Assembly: GCA_030621645.1 (NCBI GenBank)
Contig: JAUXHI010000002.1
Location: forward strand, 1-53,697
Length of the DNA stretch: 53,697 nucleotides
Source: Mycoplasmataceae bacterium
GTDB lineage: Bacteria; Bacillota_I; Bacilli_A; Mycoplasmatales; Hepatoplasmataceae
Direction: 5' to 3'
Position 1 is the stretch's first letter, and each line of letters begins with the position of its first letter. The notes below the pieces were generated by a model, which was not told where the DNA came from, did no database searches, and saw only the letters and a list, made by a program, of their open reading frames with translations. The position numbers and the translations under genes were made by a program. Of this stretch, positions 27,972 to 40,637 are shown piece by piece.

Positions 27972-29630
27972 CTATAATCTCATTGCTTTTATTATTATTT
28001 TTGTCTCAGGCTTAGAAGCAGGGTTCAAAAGTGTTTCAACTGAAAATTCTTTTCTTTTAAATAGATAATATTCAGGATTTATAAATGCAACAAATGATTT
28101 AGTTGTTTTTTCTGCATCTAATAAAGCAATTCCAAAACCTTGTGTTCTGAATCATTTAATCCTTGATTCAAGTAATTTAGAAGCCTTGCCTGTTTTAATT
28201 CCCAATATTAATGATGAAGGATCTGTAATTCTCTTTATTTTCTTGATAAATCTTTCTCTATTAAAATTCAATTGTGAAATATGTTGCACTGGGTATTCGA
28301 AAACTAATTTAGCATCTTTGAAGTGATCAAAAGTTTTAATGGCTTTTAAAGCAATAAATCTTTTCGCTATGTCATCATTCTCCCCTTCAGGAGCTAGATA
28401 GTAATATACGTCACTGACATATGGCGATCTTATAAAATCTATCTTAGAATCAATAATTTTTTCTGGTAAATAAAATGCTTGTGACCTTTCATAAGATGTC
28501 CTTCTTTTTTTGGCATAATCAAAGAAAAAAATTGGTGAGGTGTTTTTAATTCCTACAACATTGTGCTGCAATTCATGAGACTTAAACATTAACTCATTTA
28601 TATTTGTTGAATCAACTCCATAAATAGTTGCATATCCTTTCACTGTTTGTGATGATGTAGAAGCTGTTTCAATAATATTTTGTAACTCAGTTAAATAACC
28701 AAGTGATTTTTGTTTTCTTGAATTTGCTTTTTTAAATTTTGTAAGATCAACATCTCCAAAAGTCATAGGTACAAATAATGAATGGTGATTGCCACTAGAT
28801 TTAAAGAATACTGCATCGCTATAATTTTTCTCAATTTGTTTTTTAAGTCAACTTAGTTTGTTGATTAAATCTTTCTTTGTAAAATTGTCAAAAGCAAAAG
28901 TTAAGAATAAACCAAATTGGTATCTATTGTCTTTTATTATTTTATTTAGTTCTTCTTTAGCTTTTGATAATTTATAAAATGATGTACTATCTATATTATC
29001 AAATAATTCTTGCTTATTATATGAAGCATAAATTCTTTCTATTGAGTAAATGATAATGTCAAATATAACTAAAGTAACTGATAGAAATAATAGATTTGAG
29101 AAAACCATTATGAATCTATCAGCGATTAATTCTGTATATGTTGCAACAATAATTGTTGACAATATAAGTCAAGTTGATAATGTAATAAGTGAACTAACGA
29201 ATAGTTTCACGCCATAATTCTTAGTTAAAATGTTTGTATTCAATACAACAATCAATGCCAGTATAGTTGTTATTCCCACTTGAATAAAAGGTACATATGA
29301 AATGAATTCTGTTCATACATCAGTTTTGATGAATAAACCTATAAGTGCCCCTATTAATACGGCAAGTGATAATTTTGGATTAATTAAAATACCAATTACC
29401 GGAATAATAATTATAGCAATTGAATAGTACTCTATTCCATCGAAACTAATTATCCCAAATAATAATTCTAATAGTAAAAACGAACCTAATGTTACTAATC
29501 AAATAAATACATTTCTATAAATGTTCATTTTATTGTGATAAACTCTTAAATATTCTTTTATAAAGAAAAATAATAATATTCCTAAGAATGCTACAAGTAT
29601 ACTGAATGAGATAAATTGTCCTCAGTTCAT
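27972..29630 (-). CDS. Membrane protein with degenerate GGDEF- and EAL-like domains
   Basis: This 552-residue protein has about six membrane helices (residues 1-205) and then a soluble part. Residues about 215-290 recall a GGDEF domain: FGLFLTFAFDNFTKKDL, and SSGNHHSLFVPM where GGDEF would lie. Residues about 330-550 recall an EAL domain: RSPYVSDVYYYLAP, KLVFEYPVQHISQLNFNRERFIKKI and RIKWFRTQGFGIALLDAEKT in place of LGxxIALDDFGTG. The GGDEF and EAL metal-binding residues are missing, so c-di-GMP turnover is unlikely. It may sense or bind a nucleotide. It begins 18 bases after the tmRNA 3' end and is followed by cdaA. The fold assignment is by pattern only. Confidence 0.55.
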
Positions 29631-29648
29631 AATTTTAACTAACAAATA

Positions 29649-29982
29649 TGGTGGAGGTGGCGGGGATTGAACCCGCGTCCAAGAATAAAATACTGTTTAG
29701 GAAATCTACAGTTTAAGAGTCATTATTAAAACAAAAAAGTTTTAAATCCACGTATAAACTCGTCAGCTTGTTTCCACTATTTATGAACGGGCAAATCCTA
29801 ACTCTAGTGGTAAGTTAAGTACCGCTGAACCTCTTAAGCGTATGCTGCAGTTAAAGTGTTATCTGCAAAGATCGCAGGCTCAATGTTTTTTTCGTTTCCG
29901 AATATGTTTATTTTTGATATTATGGTCTATCAGACCACTGCACCCTAAATTATTCTATAATTGTCGAAGCCACGTCACCCCC
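29649..29982 (-). ncRNA. ssrA: Transfer-messenger RNA
   Basis: The tRNA-like ends pair as GGGGGTG/CACCTCC with an encoded CCA and a TTCAA T-loop, and the 5' side has GACGTGGCTTCGACA. The tag frame (29834-29899) starts with Gly-Asn-Glu and ends ADNTLTAAYA then TAA. The hydrophobic end TAAYA takes the place of the usual LAA and resembles the AFA ends known in mycoplasmas. It rescues stalled ribosomes with SmpB, encoded just upstream. Confidence 0.95.
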
Positions 29983-30004
29983 ATATGGGTACATTGGACA
30001 CATA

Positions 30005-30014
30005 TTTATTATAT
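30005..30014 (-). promoter_or_regulatory. Possible promoter of tmRNA
   Basis: ATTATATAAT on the minus strand lies about 25 bases before the mature 5' end and after the smpB terminator. The extra 5' bases would be removed by RNase P. Confidence 0.35.
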
Positions 30015-30017
30015 AAT

Positions 30018-30042
30018 AAAAAACAAGCTTATACCACTTGTT
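30018..30042 (-). terminator. Weak terminator after smpB
   Basis: AACAAG and CTTGTT form a 6-bp stem with a 9-base loop followed by TTTTTTATT. It overlaps the smpB stop. Confidence 0.4.
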
Positions 30043-30463
30043 TGATTTCCCTCTGTGAATCTCTTTGTATTTTAGTCTCACGCTTGTCTGATTTTGTTTT
30101 ACCTTTGGCAAGAGCTATTTCTATTTTAATTAGACCTTTTTTATTTATATAAAGAATGGTAGGAATAATTGTTAATCTTTGTAATTTAACTCCATCACTT
30201 AATTTCTTTAGTTCTCTTTTGTTTAATAAAAGTCTTCTTGATCTTTTTTCTTCATGTTGTTCAGTATAAGTAATATGATTTGAAACATTCATATTTATTA
30301 ATTCAGCATTACCATTTCTAATAGTTACATATACTGTATCTAAAACAACTTTACCATCTTTAATTGATTTAACCTCACTACCTAAGAGAGAAATACCTGC
30401 TTCAAAAGTATCCTTTAAAATATAATCAAATTTTGCTCTTTTATTTTTAGTGATAATCTTCAT
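30029..30463 (-). CDS. smpB: SsrA-binding protein
   Basis: This 144-residue SmpB binds the tRNA-like part of tmRNA and places it in the empty A site. It shows KNKRAKFDYILKDTFEAGISLLGSEVKSIK, NHEEK-type EQHEEKRSRRLLLNKREL, and IIPTILYINKKGLIKIEIALAKGK. The C-terminal basic tail (KSDKRETKIQRDSQREIKQVV) matches the part that reads the mRNA channel. It lies between rnr and tmRNA, the standard trans-translation block. Confidence 0.96.
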   Translation of the reverse strand: MKIITKNKRAKFDYILKDTFEAGISLLGSEVKSIKDGKVVLDTVYVTIRNGNAELINMNVSNHITYTEQHEEKRSRRLLLNKRELKKLSDGVKLQRLTIIPTILYINKKGLIKIEIALAKGKTKSDKRETKIQRDSQREIKQVV

Positions 30464-30464
30464 A

Positions 30465-32531
30465 TTAATTTAATACTAAATCAACAACGCCTCTAACGAA
30501 GTCATAACCAGTAATTCTTACTTTAATCTGCTCGCCTAATTTATAGGTTGTTTTACTTTCTTTACCAATAATTGAAAATTTTGGTGCATCATAATAAAAT
30601 TCATCACCAGTTAAACTTTCAAGTCTAACTAATCCTTGAATTTGTTTTTTAAGATCAACAAAGAATCCAAAACTAGTAACTGAAGTTATAGTTACCTCAA
30701 CTTCTTCTCCAATATGTCCATCCATATATCTAGCTTTTTTAATATCAGAAAGTTTTCTCTCGGCCATCATGGCAGCTCTTTCTTTATCTGAAAGTCATTT
30801 AGAAGAATGTTCTAGATATTCATCTTTTTCACCATCTGAATATTCAACACCTTTGATATAGTAATTTTTAATAATTCTATGAACAATCAAATCAGGATAT
30901 CTTCTAATAGGCGAAGTAAAGTGTAAGTAATTTTTAATACCTAATGCATAGTGCCCTTTATCTTCAGGAGAATATATTGCTTTTTCCATTGATTGAATCA
31001 TGAATTTTTTAAGAATATCTCCATAAGGCTTATCTTCTATTTCAGTTACGAAATGAGCAAGATCTTTTGAGGTTATCTTATCAATTGGTTTAGTGGAAAA
31101 CTCACCAAAGATTTTTGTTATCTCAAAAAATTGAGTTAATTTGTTTTCGGTTGGTTTACCATTTATTCTATACATTCCAGGTAATTTTTTTTGTTCTAAA
31201 AAATTAGCAACACTTTGATTAGTAATCACCATTAAATCTTCAATTAATTTTTCTGATTCAGTTTGGTATTTTTCAATAAGTTTAGTTGGATTACCATTAG
31301 CATCTAAAGTAAATTTAGTTTCTGGTAAAACAAAATCAATCATGCCTTCTTTAATTTTTTTGATTCTTATAATTTTTGATAATTCTTTTGCATCATTAAT
31401 CATAACTGTCACATCTCTGTCATCTCTAATTTGTGGCGTTCCGCCTTTGAAATATTCATCAACTTCTTCATAAGTAAGTTTGTATTTTGATTTAACAATA
31501 GTTTCCTTTAAGTCAACATTTATAACTTCGGCATCTTTATCTATTTCCATTATTGCTGTCAATGTGTATTTTCTTGTATCGGGGTTAAGCGATGCCAAAT
31601 TATTTGACAAGATTTCAGGAAGCATTGGTATAACATTATCAATTAAGTATGTAGAAGTTCCTCTTTCATAAGCTTCATCATCAATTTTTGAATTTGCTTT
31701 AACATAATGGGCAACATCAGCAATGTGAACTTTAAGTTCAAAATTACCATTTGTTTTTTTAGATACAGTTATTGCATCATCTAAATCTTTAGACTGCTCT
31801 CCATCAATTGTTACAACTAATTCATCTGATAAATCTTCTCTACCATTAGAAGTGATTTCATGCGAAATGGAATTCGCTTCTGATAATACTGAAGTTGGAA
31901 AGCTTAAAGGAAGATTGTTTCTCTTAGCTATTACTAAGTAATCAATCTTTGCATTGTTTTCACTCCCTAAATTTTCAACTACTGAAAGATATACAATATT
32001 ATTTTTGTATGTCTTAAACTTTGTAACTAATATTTCATTTTCATTTATATTTTCATGATCTTCAAGAACAAATTCTTTGTTTGAATTATAATCATCAGGA
32101 ATAAATTTAAGTTGATCTTCAACTATTCTATATCTACCCACGATATTGCCTTTTTGTCTTTCTATGATTTTGGAAACTTTACCTGCTCTTCTATCTGGGT
32201 CTTCTCCCTCTCTAAGTGAGAATAAAGAAAGTCTAACCAAATCACCATTAAGCGCTCCATTAGAAAATCTTTCTGGAATAAATACTGACATTCCACTATC
32301 TAAATCAACAAAAGCAAAATCTCTTTTTGTTTCTTTAAATTTACCAAAAACCACTTCTTCATCTTTTAAGTAATATGTTTCATTATGTTTTCTATAATAA
32401 ATTTTATTATCTTCTCTCAGTTCCTTAATTAGCCCATTAAGAAAATGTCCAGATCTAATTTCTAGATTTTCTTTAAGTTCATTAAAAGTTTTTGGTCCTT
32501 CTTTTATTTGGTTAAGTACTTTATTTTTCAT
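30465..32531 (-). CDS. rnr: Ribonuclease R
   Basis: This 688-residue 3'-5' exoribonuclease degrades structured RNA and non-stop mRNA. A winged-helix-like N-terminus, cold-shock domains (about 60-200), the RNB catalytic domain (VVTIDGEQSKDLDDAITVSK with the metal-binding Asp cluster, then HIADVAHYVKANSKIDDEAYERGTSTYLIDNVIPMLPE, and HFTSPIRRYPDLIVHRII) and a C-terminal S1 domain (GEEVEVTITSVTSFGFFVDL) are all visible. The start ATG overlaps the secG stop by one base (TAATG). Confidence 0.95.
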
Positions 32532-32761
32532 TATAAAAATATTAATCAGAATGATAATCCAATAAATAGTGTGATTAATACCACAGTAAATATGAATAGG
32601 GATTTATCAAAACCTCTAACTTTTGTGTTTTCAAAAAGTTCAACATCTTGGACACCAATAATGGCTGCCCCTACATTTTTAACTTTTCCTGATTGGATAT
32701 ATATTAATCCTATTAGTAATATTGATATTACAATAAGTATTATTATTAGTGCTGTTACCAT
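32531..32761 (-). CDS. secG: Preprotein translocase subunit SecG
   Basis: This 76-residue protein has two membrane helices (residues about 3-23 and 53-75) separated by a loop with QSGKVKNVGAAIIG, the mollicute/Firmicute version of the SecG GL-rich loop. It assists the SecYE channel. Gene order dnaB-secG-rnr-smpB supports the call. It overlaps both neighbours by one base in TAATG junctions. Confidence 0.8.
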
Positions 32762-34077
32762 TAGTTATTCCTTCCTTTATCTTTAATTCTACCAATTTCT
32801 AGATTAATATTTAACCTAGCAGGTCCTGTAGGCCCATTTCTATTTTTAGCAACACTTACTTGAAGTTCTTGGATAGGACCTAAAGAACTTTTATCATGTT
32901 GATAGTAGCTTTCTCTATAAAGCATTAGGATTACATCAGCATCTTGTTCAATAGATCCTGATTCCCTAATATCTGACATCATTGGCTTTTTTGTTTGTCT
33001 GCCTTCCACACCTCTAGAAAGTTGAGAAAGAGCTATTACAGGTATTTCAAGTTCTCTTGATAATTGTTTCAATGCTCTCGAGATATCTGAAACTTGTTGT
33101 TGTCTGTTTTCTCTTCTACTTGATGTTTCTAATAGTTGTAAATAATCAATAACAATCATGTCAAGTTCAACAAGGTCATTAAGTTTTCTTGCTTTTCATG
33201 TAAGTTCTTCGATTTTCCCTTGTGGAGAATCATCAATTCATAATTTAAGTTCTTTAACTTTTTCCATTGCATGAGTAATTTGTTCCTGTTGATCTTGCCC
33301 TAATTTATTAAAACTTCTCATTTGTTTGTTAGTTAAAAATGATTCTGAAGAAATTAGTCTTTGTAATAATTGCTCACTTGGCATTTCAATTGAGAAAAAT
33401 GCAACTTTATGTGTTCTCGAAACATTTTTTGCTATTTCCAATGCCAGTGCTGTTTTACCCATTGAAGGTCTGGCAGCAATTATAATTAACTCTCCTTCTT
33501 TTAATCCACCAAGATAATGATCAATTGAATTTAAGCCAGTAAAAATTCCTCCTTGATATCCATTTTCTGCAATATCAGAAAGTTTAATTTTATATTCATT
33601 GGTAATTTCTTCAATGCTTTCAAAATCTTTAAGTTCTCTATCTTTAGTAACGTCAAGAATTCTACCTTCAATTTTCCCAACTAATGAAGAGATTGAAGTA
33701 TGTTCAGAAGAAACAAAATCTAATGAATCTTTTAAAGCTACTTCAAGTTTTCTAACTTGAGTTTTGTCTTTAATAATTGAAACATATTCATCAAAGTGGG
33801 CTTCGATTCCCGCACTTAAAATTAATTCTGTTAAATATAAGTCTCAATCTTCTCTACTTTTAATAGAATAATTCTCTAAATAATCAATAAGTGTTGTTTG
33901 CTCAATTAATCTATTTTCTTCTTCTGTTCTCACCATCTCAGAAAAAACATATTTGTTTTCTTCAATGTAAAAATCATTAGGAGAAAAAAATCCACGAACT
34001 CGCACAATTAAATTAGGTTCTTTTATTATTAAACCTAATAGTTTATTTTCGGCTTCTTTAGAGTATAGTTTTATCAT
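32761..34077 (-). CDS. dnaB: Replicative DNA helicase
   Basis: This 438-residue DnaB unwinds DNA at the fork. The N-terminal helical domain (KEAENKLLGLIIKEP, EENKYVFSEM) is followed by the RecA-like domain with TGLNSIDHYLGGLKEGELIIIAARPSMGKTALALEIA (Walker A), FFSIEMPSEQLLQRL, MIVIDYLQLLE (Walker B), ALSQLSRGVEGRQTKKPMMSDIRESGSIEQDAD and VAKNRNGPTG. It lies 4 bases after gdpP; the rplI gene that usually separates them is missing. Confidence 0.96.
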
Positions 34078-34080
34078 TTT

Positions 34081-36042
34081 TTACTTCTTATTAATGTTAA
34101 GAATGCTTTTCTTAACTTCTGCAATTACTTTTTTATATGTTGTTTCGTTTCTCTTAAATGAAATAGCGGCAGTATTAAAATGACCACCACCACCCATTGC
34201 TTCGGCAAGAAGTTGTGAGTTTACTTTATCAGTTGATCTAATAGATACCTTGTAAAGATTTCCCTTTATTTTTGCAACAACAACGGCGGCTCTAACATTT
34301 TTGTAGTTTAATAAAGAATTCGCTAATAACGAAACCTCAGAATCAGAAATAATATTTGATTCTGGAATTACTGAGAATAATATGTTATTACCAATTATTT
34401 TTGCATTGTTTAATGCTTTTGTTAAAATTGGAATTTCATCTAATGAAGCCAAAAGTTTATTAGCTGCTGCTTTTATGTCTCCGCCTTTTTTGATTAATTC
34501 TGATATTACTTCATGAGTTCTTGATGTGGAATTTCTTGCTAACTGGTTTGTATCAAGATATATACCTGATATTAGCAATGTTGCTAATTCATCAGTTATT
34601 ATTGAATCAATTCCTACAAGGTATATCATTTCCGTAATAATCTCTGAAACTGATGAAGCTGTAGTATCAATATATCTTTTCTCTTCACTAATTTTTATAA
34701 TATTTTCCCCAACTCTATGATGATCAATAATATATACTGAATTTTCAGAAATATTTTCTAAAACTTTTGATGCTTGTATTCTATCTTTTTCAGATACATC
34801 AGTAATGACAAGCGCTGTTTTTTTAGTTGTTTTTTTAAGGGCTTCTTCTTGTGTAATAAATATATTTTTAATTTCTGGTGAAAGAGTTTTGTACACTGAA
34901 GAAGTTGTATCATCAAAAGTCTCTAAAATTATTTTGACTGACTCTCCTTTTTTTGTAATCGCTTTAGCAATTGCTATTGTTGATGCTAAAGCATCAAGAT
35001 CGGCATATACATGAGAGGTAATAAATATATTTTTGTATTTTTTAATTTCTTCAAAGAATAAATCAGTATATTGTTTAATTTTAATTTTTGAATCTGTTTG
35101 GATTCCACGTAAAGAAGAGCCAACATATTCATATTCACCTTTTTCATTTAAAATAACAATCTGGTTTCCGCCACGGTTAATTGAAATAACATTTGCCTTT
35201 ATTGCACTTTCTAAAATCTCATTATAATTCATTGATCCATAAGCAACACCAATTGATAATGAAATATTTTTTATATTTTTTATATTAACTTCATTTAAAA
35301 GTGAATCAGAATAGATTGCCTTTTTAATATCATTTCAAGTTCCTATTATTAATATAGGTTGGTCAATTGTTTGTCCTGTTTTGAAAATGGCATTATTTGT
35401 TTTAGCTCATTTTTCAATAATATAACTTATTTCAAGTGATGCTTTAAATGAAGATACTTCATCTAGAGAAGATGAAAGCGTTCTTTTAACAAGCATAATT
35501 GCTGTCTTGTTATCAGAAATGAAATCCATAAGATTTTGTTCATTTGTAACATCAAATATAATTAATGTTCTTGTTCTATTGTAAAGAACTGTTCTAAATT
35601 TAAGTCCATCTAATGAAATCATTTGCTCATCATCATCATTTATTTCTATTCCTAGTTTTTCAACTTTTTTTCCAAGAAATTTTGATAACTCAGTTGAAAA
35701 TAATCATCTTGACATAAAAATTATTTTTCCATTTATATCATAGTTGATTATTCCTCTCTTTTGTAATTTCTCTGACATTGATGCAATTTCAGATGCAGAT
35801 AAAACTGTATCATTTGTTGATACATATATTTTTTCCCTCCATAAGTAATACATCACTAATGAAATAGCTACCGAAATCCCCGCAACAAGAACTAATGAAA
35901 CAAATAGCGCTTTATGCCCTACTTGTGTGTTCATTGCAAATAATGTGATTATAGTGACTATTAAACTAATTATTAAGAAGAATAAAAATAATATACTCCC
36001 TCTTATTAATTTTTCTGTTTTGATTTCTTTGTTGTTATTCAT
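34081..36042 (-). CDS. gdpP: GdpP-type c-di-AMP phosphodiesterase
   Basis: This 653-residue protein has two N-terminal membrane helices (about 14-36 and 42-65), a PAS-like domain (about 85-170), a degenerate GGDEF domain (about 175-300) and a DHH/DHHA1 phosphodiesterase (about 325-650). Catalytic residues are in SHVYADLDALAS (His344, Asp348, Asp350), IIDHHRVGE (Asp440-His-His442) and GGGGHFNTAA. GdpP hydrolyses c-di-AMP and so opposes CdaA at 27.3 kb. It lies between rpsR and dnaB. Confidence 0.93.
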
Positions 36043-36067
36043 TTACTCTCTTTCTTTGTTTAGTTAA

Positions 36068-36325
36068 TTAAACTATAACAAATGGTAAAAGCGCAGTTTC
36101 TCTAGCTTGCTTAATTGCTTTTGCTAATTTTCTTTGATTTTTAGCAGTTAAACCTGTAATTCTTCTTGGAAGAATTTTTCCTGTATTTCTAGAAATAAAT
36201 TTTTTTAAAATTTCAACATCCTTGTAATCGATATATTCAATTCCTTGTAATACAAATAAATCTGGTCTATTTGTTGTTTTATATACTTTTTTTACTTTTT
36301 TTCTACCTTTGGCTGTTCTTGGCAT
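36068..36325 (-). CDS. rpsR: 30S ribosomal protein bS18
   Basis: This 85-residue protein ends in the S18 core: [53 protein letters not shown]. The basic N-terminus ([17 protein letters not shown]) lacks the zinc-type cysteines of some S18 forms. It pairs with bS6 on the 30S platform; rpsF-ssb-rpsR is the conserved operon. Confidence 0.95.
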   Translation of the reverse strand: MPRTAKGRKKVKKVYKTTNRPDLFVLQGIEYIDYKDVEILKKFISRNTGKILPRRITGLTAKNQRKLAKAIKQARETALLPFVIV

Positions 36326-36348
36326 AATTTTCTCCTTTTAGTTTCTTA

Positions 36349-36810
36349 TTAAAATTGAATGTCATCAAAATTAATTTCTTCGTTGTTTGTTTTTTCTGAT
36401 GAAGTATCAAATTTTGAATCTTCATTTATTGCATTGTCAATTTTTTCTGCAGCTTTATTTAAAACTGGTGTTTCCTGAGTGTTTTGTTTTCTAAAATCTG
36501 ATTGGCTTTTTGTTTCAAGGAAGTGAACTTGTGAAACATTTACATTTGTTCTTATTTCATAATTTCCATCTTTTTGTGTTCTGTAAACCTCAAGTCTTCC
36601 TTCAACTCCAATTAATGATCCTTTTGATAAATATTTATTCATAAATTCAGCAGTATTTCTTCATGAAACACACGAAATAAAATCTGTTTGATCATTATTT
36701 CCTTGTCTATTTACTGCGATTGTGAAGAATGTGTAATTGGTACCATCGTTTGTTTGTCTTAACTCAATGTCAGTTGTAATTCTTCCTGTTAATATAACTC
36801 TATTTATCAT
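36349..36810 (-). CDS. ssb: Single-stranded DNA-binding protein
   Basis: This 153-residue SSB has an OB fold: MINRVILTGRITTDIELRQTNDGT, then FTIAVNRQGNNDQTDFISCVSWRNTAEFMNKYLSKGSLIGVEGRLEVYRTQKDGNYEIRTNVNV. A polar linker and an acidic C-terminal tip (NNEEINFDDIQF), the docking site for replication partners, follow. It overlaps the rpsF end by 11 bases. Confidence 0.96.
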
Positions 36811-37252
36811 ATTGTTCAGCTTCTTTCTTAGTTTTTAATTTTCTTTCTTTAATCTCTTCGACAGTTTTTAATTCTGATATTTTTGAGAATTTTAAATCAT
36901 TATTTCTAGGTTGCCTAGGTTTTCTTTCTGGGAATTTTAATTCTTTTGAAGTTTTCATATCTGTTGGTCATTCCTTTTCGTGTCTTAAGATAAAAGGTCT
37001 TATTATTCTTTTTTCCACAGCAATTAACTCTTTAAGGTCGGCAATTGCTTCAGATGTTGTATCAACATAGTAGTGAATATAGAATGCTTTATTTTCTTTA
37101 TCGATTTTATAAGCCAATTCTTTAATTCCCCATTCTTCTTTAGACTTTATTGTTCCGCCTATTTTAGATTCTATGTTTGTGATTAATTCTTTTAATTCAT
37201 TTTCAACTAATTCTGGTTTTATTAATAATAATATTTCGTATTTTCTATCCAT
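36800..37252 (-). CDS. rpsF: 30S ribosomal protein bS6
   Basis: This 150-residue protein opens with the bS6 fold (RKYEILLLIKPELVENELKELITNIESKIGG, KEEWGIKELAYKIDKENKAFYIHYYVD, VEKRIIRPFILRHEKE). It then has a C-terminal extension of about 50 charged residues rich in Lys, Glu and Pro, longer than in E. coli before its Glu tail. The next gene upstream ends 12 bases before. Confidence 0.95.
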
Positions 37253-37263
37253 AATTTTCCTTT

Positions 37264-39699
<2,436 letters not shown>

Positions 39700-39700
<1 letters not shown>

Positions 39701-40629
39701 TATAACCACCTTATCTGAGAAACAGGTTTTCTTGTCTTGTTATATGTTTGTTTATGTATTTTTCCGTCTTTTAGATATATAACCATATCTCCAAGTTTTG
39801 CAATATTTGAGTTGTGAGTAACTATTATAATAGTAGTCTTAAACTTAGTGTTAATTTTCATTAGCATACTTAAAACTTCTCTTCCCTTTTCTTCATCTAA
39901 TGCACCAGTAGGTTCATCAGCAAATAATATCTTTGGGTTCTTTGCAAGAGCTCTACCAATTGAAATTCTTTGATTCTGTCCACCAGATAATTGATATGGA
40001 TATTTCTTAGCTTGGTATGTTAAATCCAATGTAGATAATATTTCTTTCATTGGTATTTCCTTGGCGTGTTTTGAACGCAAGTTTTCACCAACCTTAATGT
40101 TTTCCCTTACAGTTAATGTAGGTATTAAATTATATGATTGAAAAACAAATGATAAAGTGTCCTTTCTAAATTGAGTTAATTCTGTTTCATCCATTAACAT
40201 TAATTCTTTATCATTAACTACAACACTTCCTGTTTCTGGAGTTAGCAAACCAGATATTATATTAAGTAATGTTGTTTTTCCAGAACCTGATTGCCCAAGT
40301 ATCGTGATAACTTTCCCTTTCTGTATATTCAAATCAATATCTTTAAGGACATGTTCTATATTAAGCCCTGTGACAAAGTATTTATTCACTTTCTTTAAAT
40401 TAACTATATATCCTTTTTTGTTAGGAGAATTTTTCTTTTTAATTAATTCTTTTTTTTCGTTTTCAGTTGCTGTTTTTGTTGTATCTGTTTTAGCATTGTT
40501 TATATCATCATCTAGACTTTTTTTTCAATCAGAAATCTGATCTTTTCTATATGACTTAATAGATTTAATCATAAACCTTTTTCTTTTGTTTTCTTTTCTT
40601 ATTTCTAAATAATCTTTTCAAATTCCCAT
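39700..40629 (-). CDS. ABC transporter ATP-binding protein (MacB/LolD type)
   Basis: This 309-residue ATPase has a charged N-terminal extension of about 80 residues (Lys/Glu/Asp/Thr-rich) before the ABC domain. Walker A GQSGSGKT is at 112-119, the Q loop in FVFQSYNLIPTLTV, the signature YQLSGGQNQR, Walker B ILFADEPTGALD and the H loop IIIVTHN. It best matches ATPases paired with MacB/FtsX-type permeases, and the giant permease gene lies directly upstream. AGGAG precedes the ATG. The N-terminal extension is common in mycoplasma homologues. The substrate is unknown. Confidence 0.9.
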
Positions 40630-40637
40630 AATTTCTC

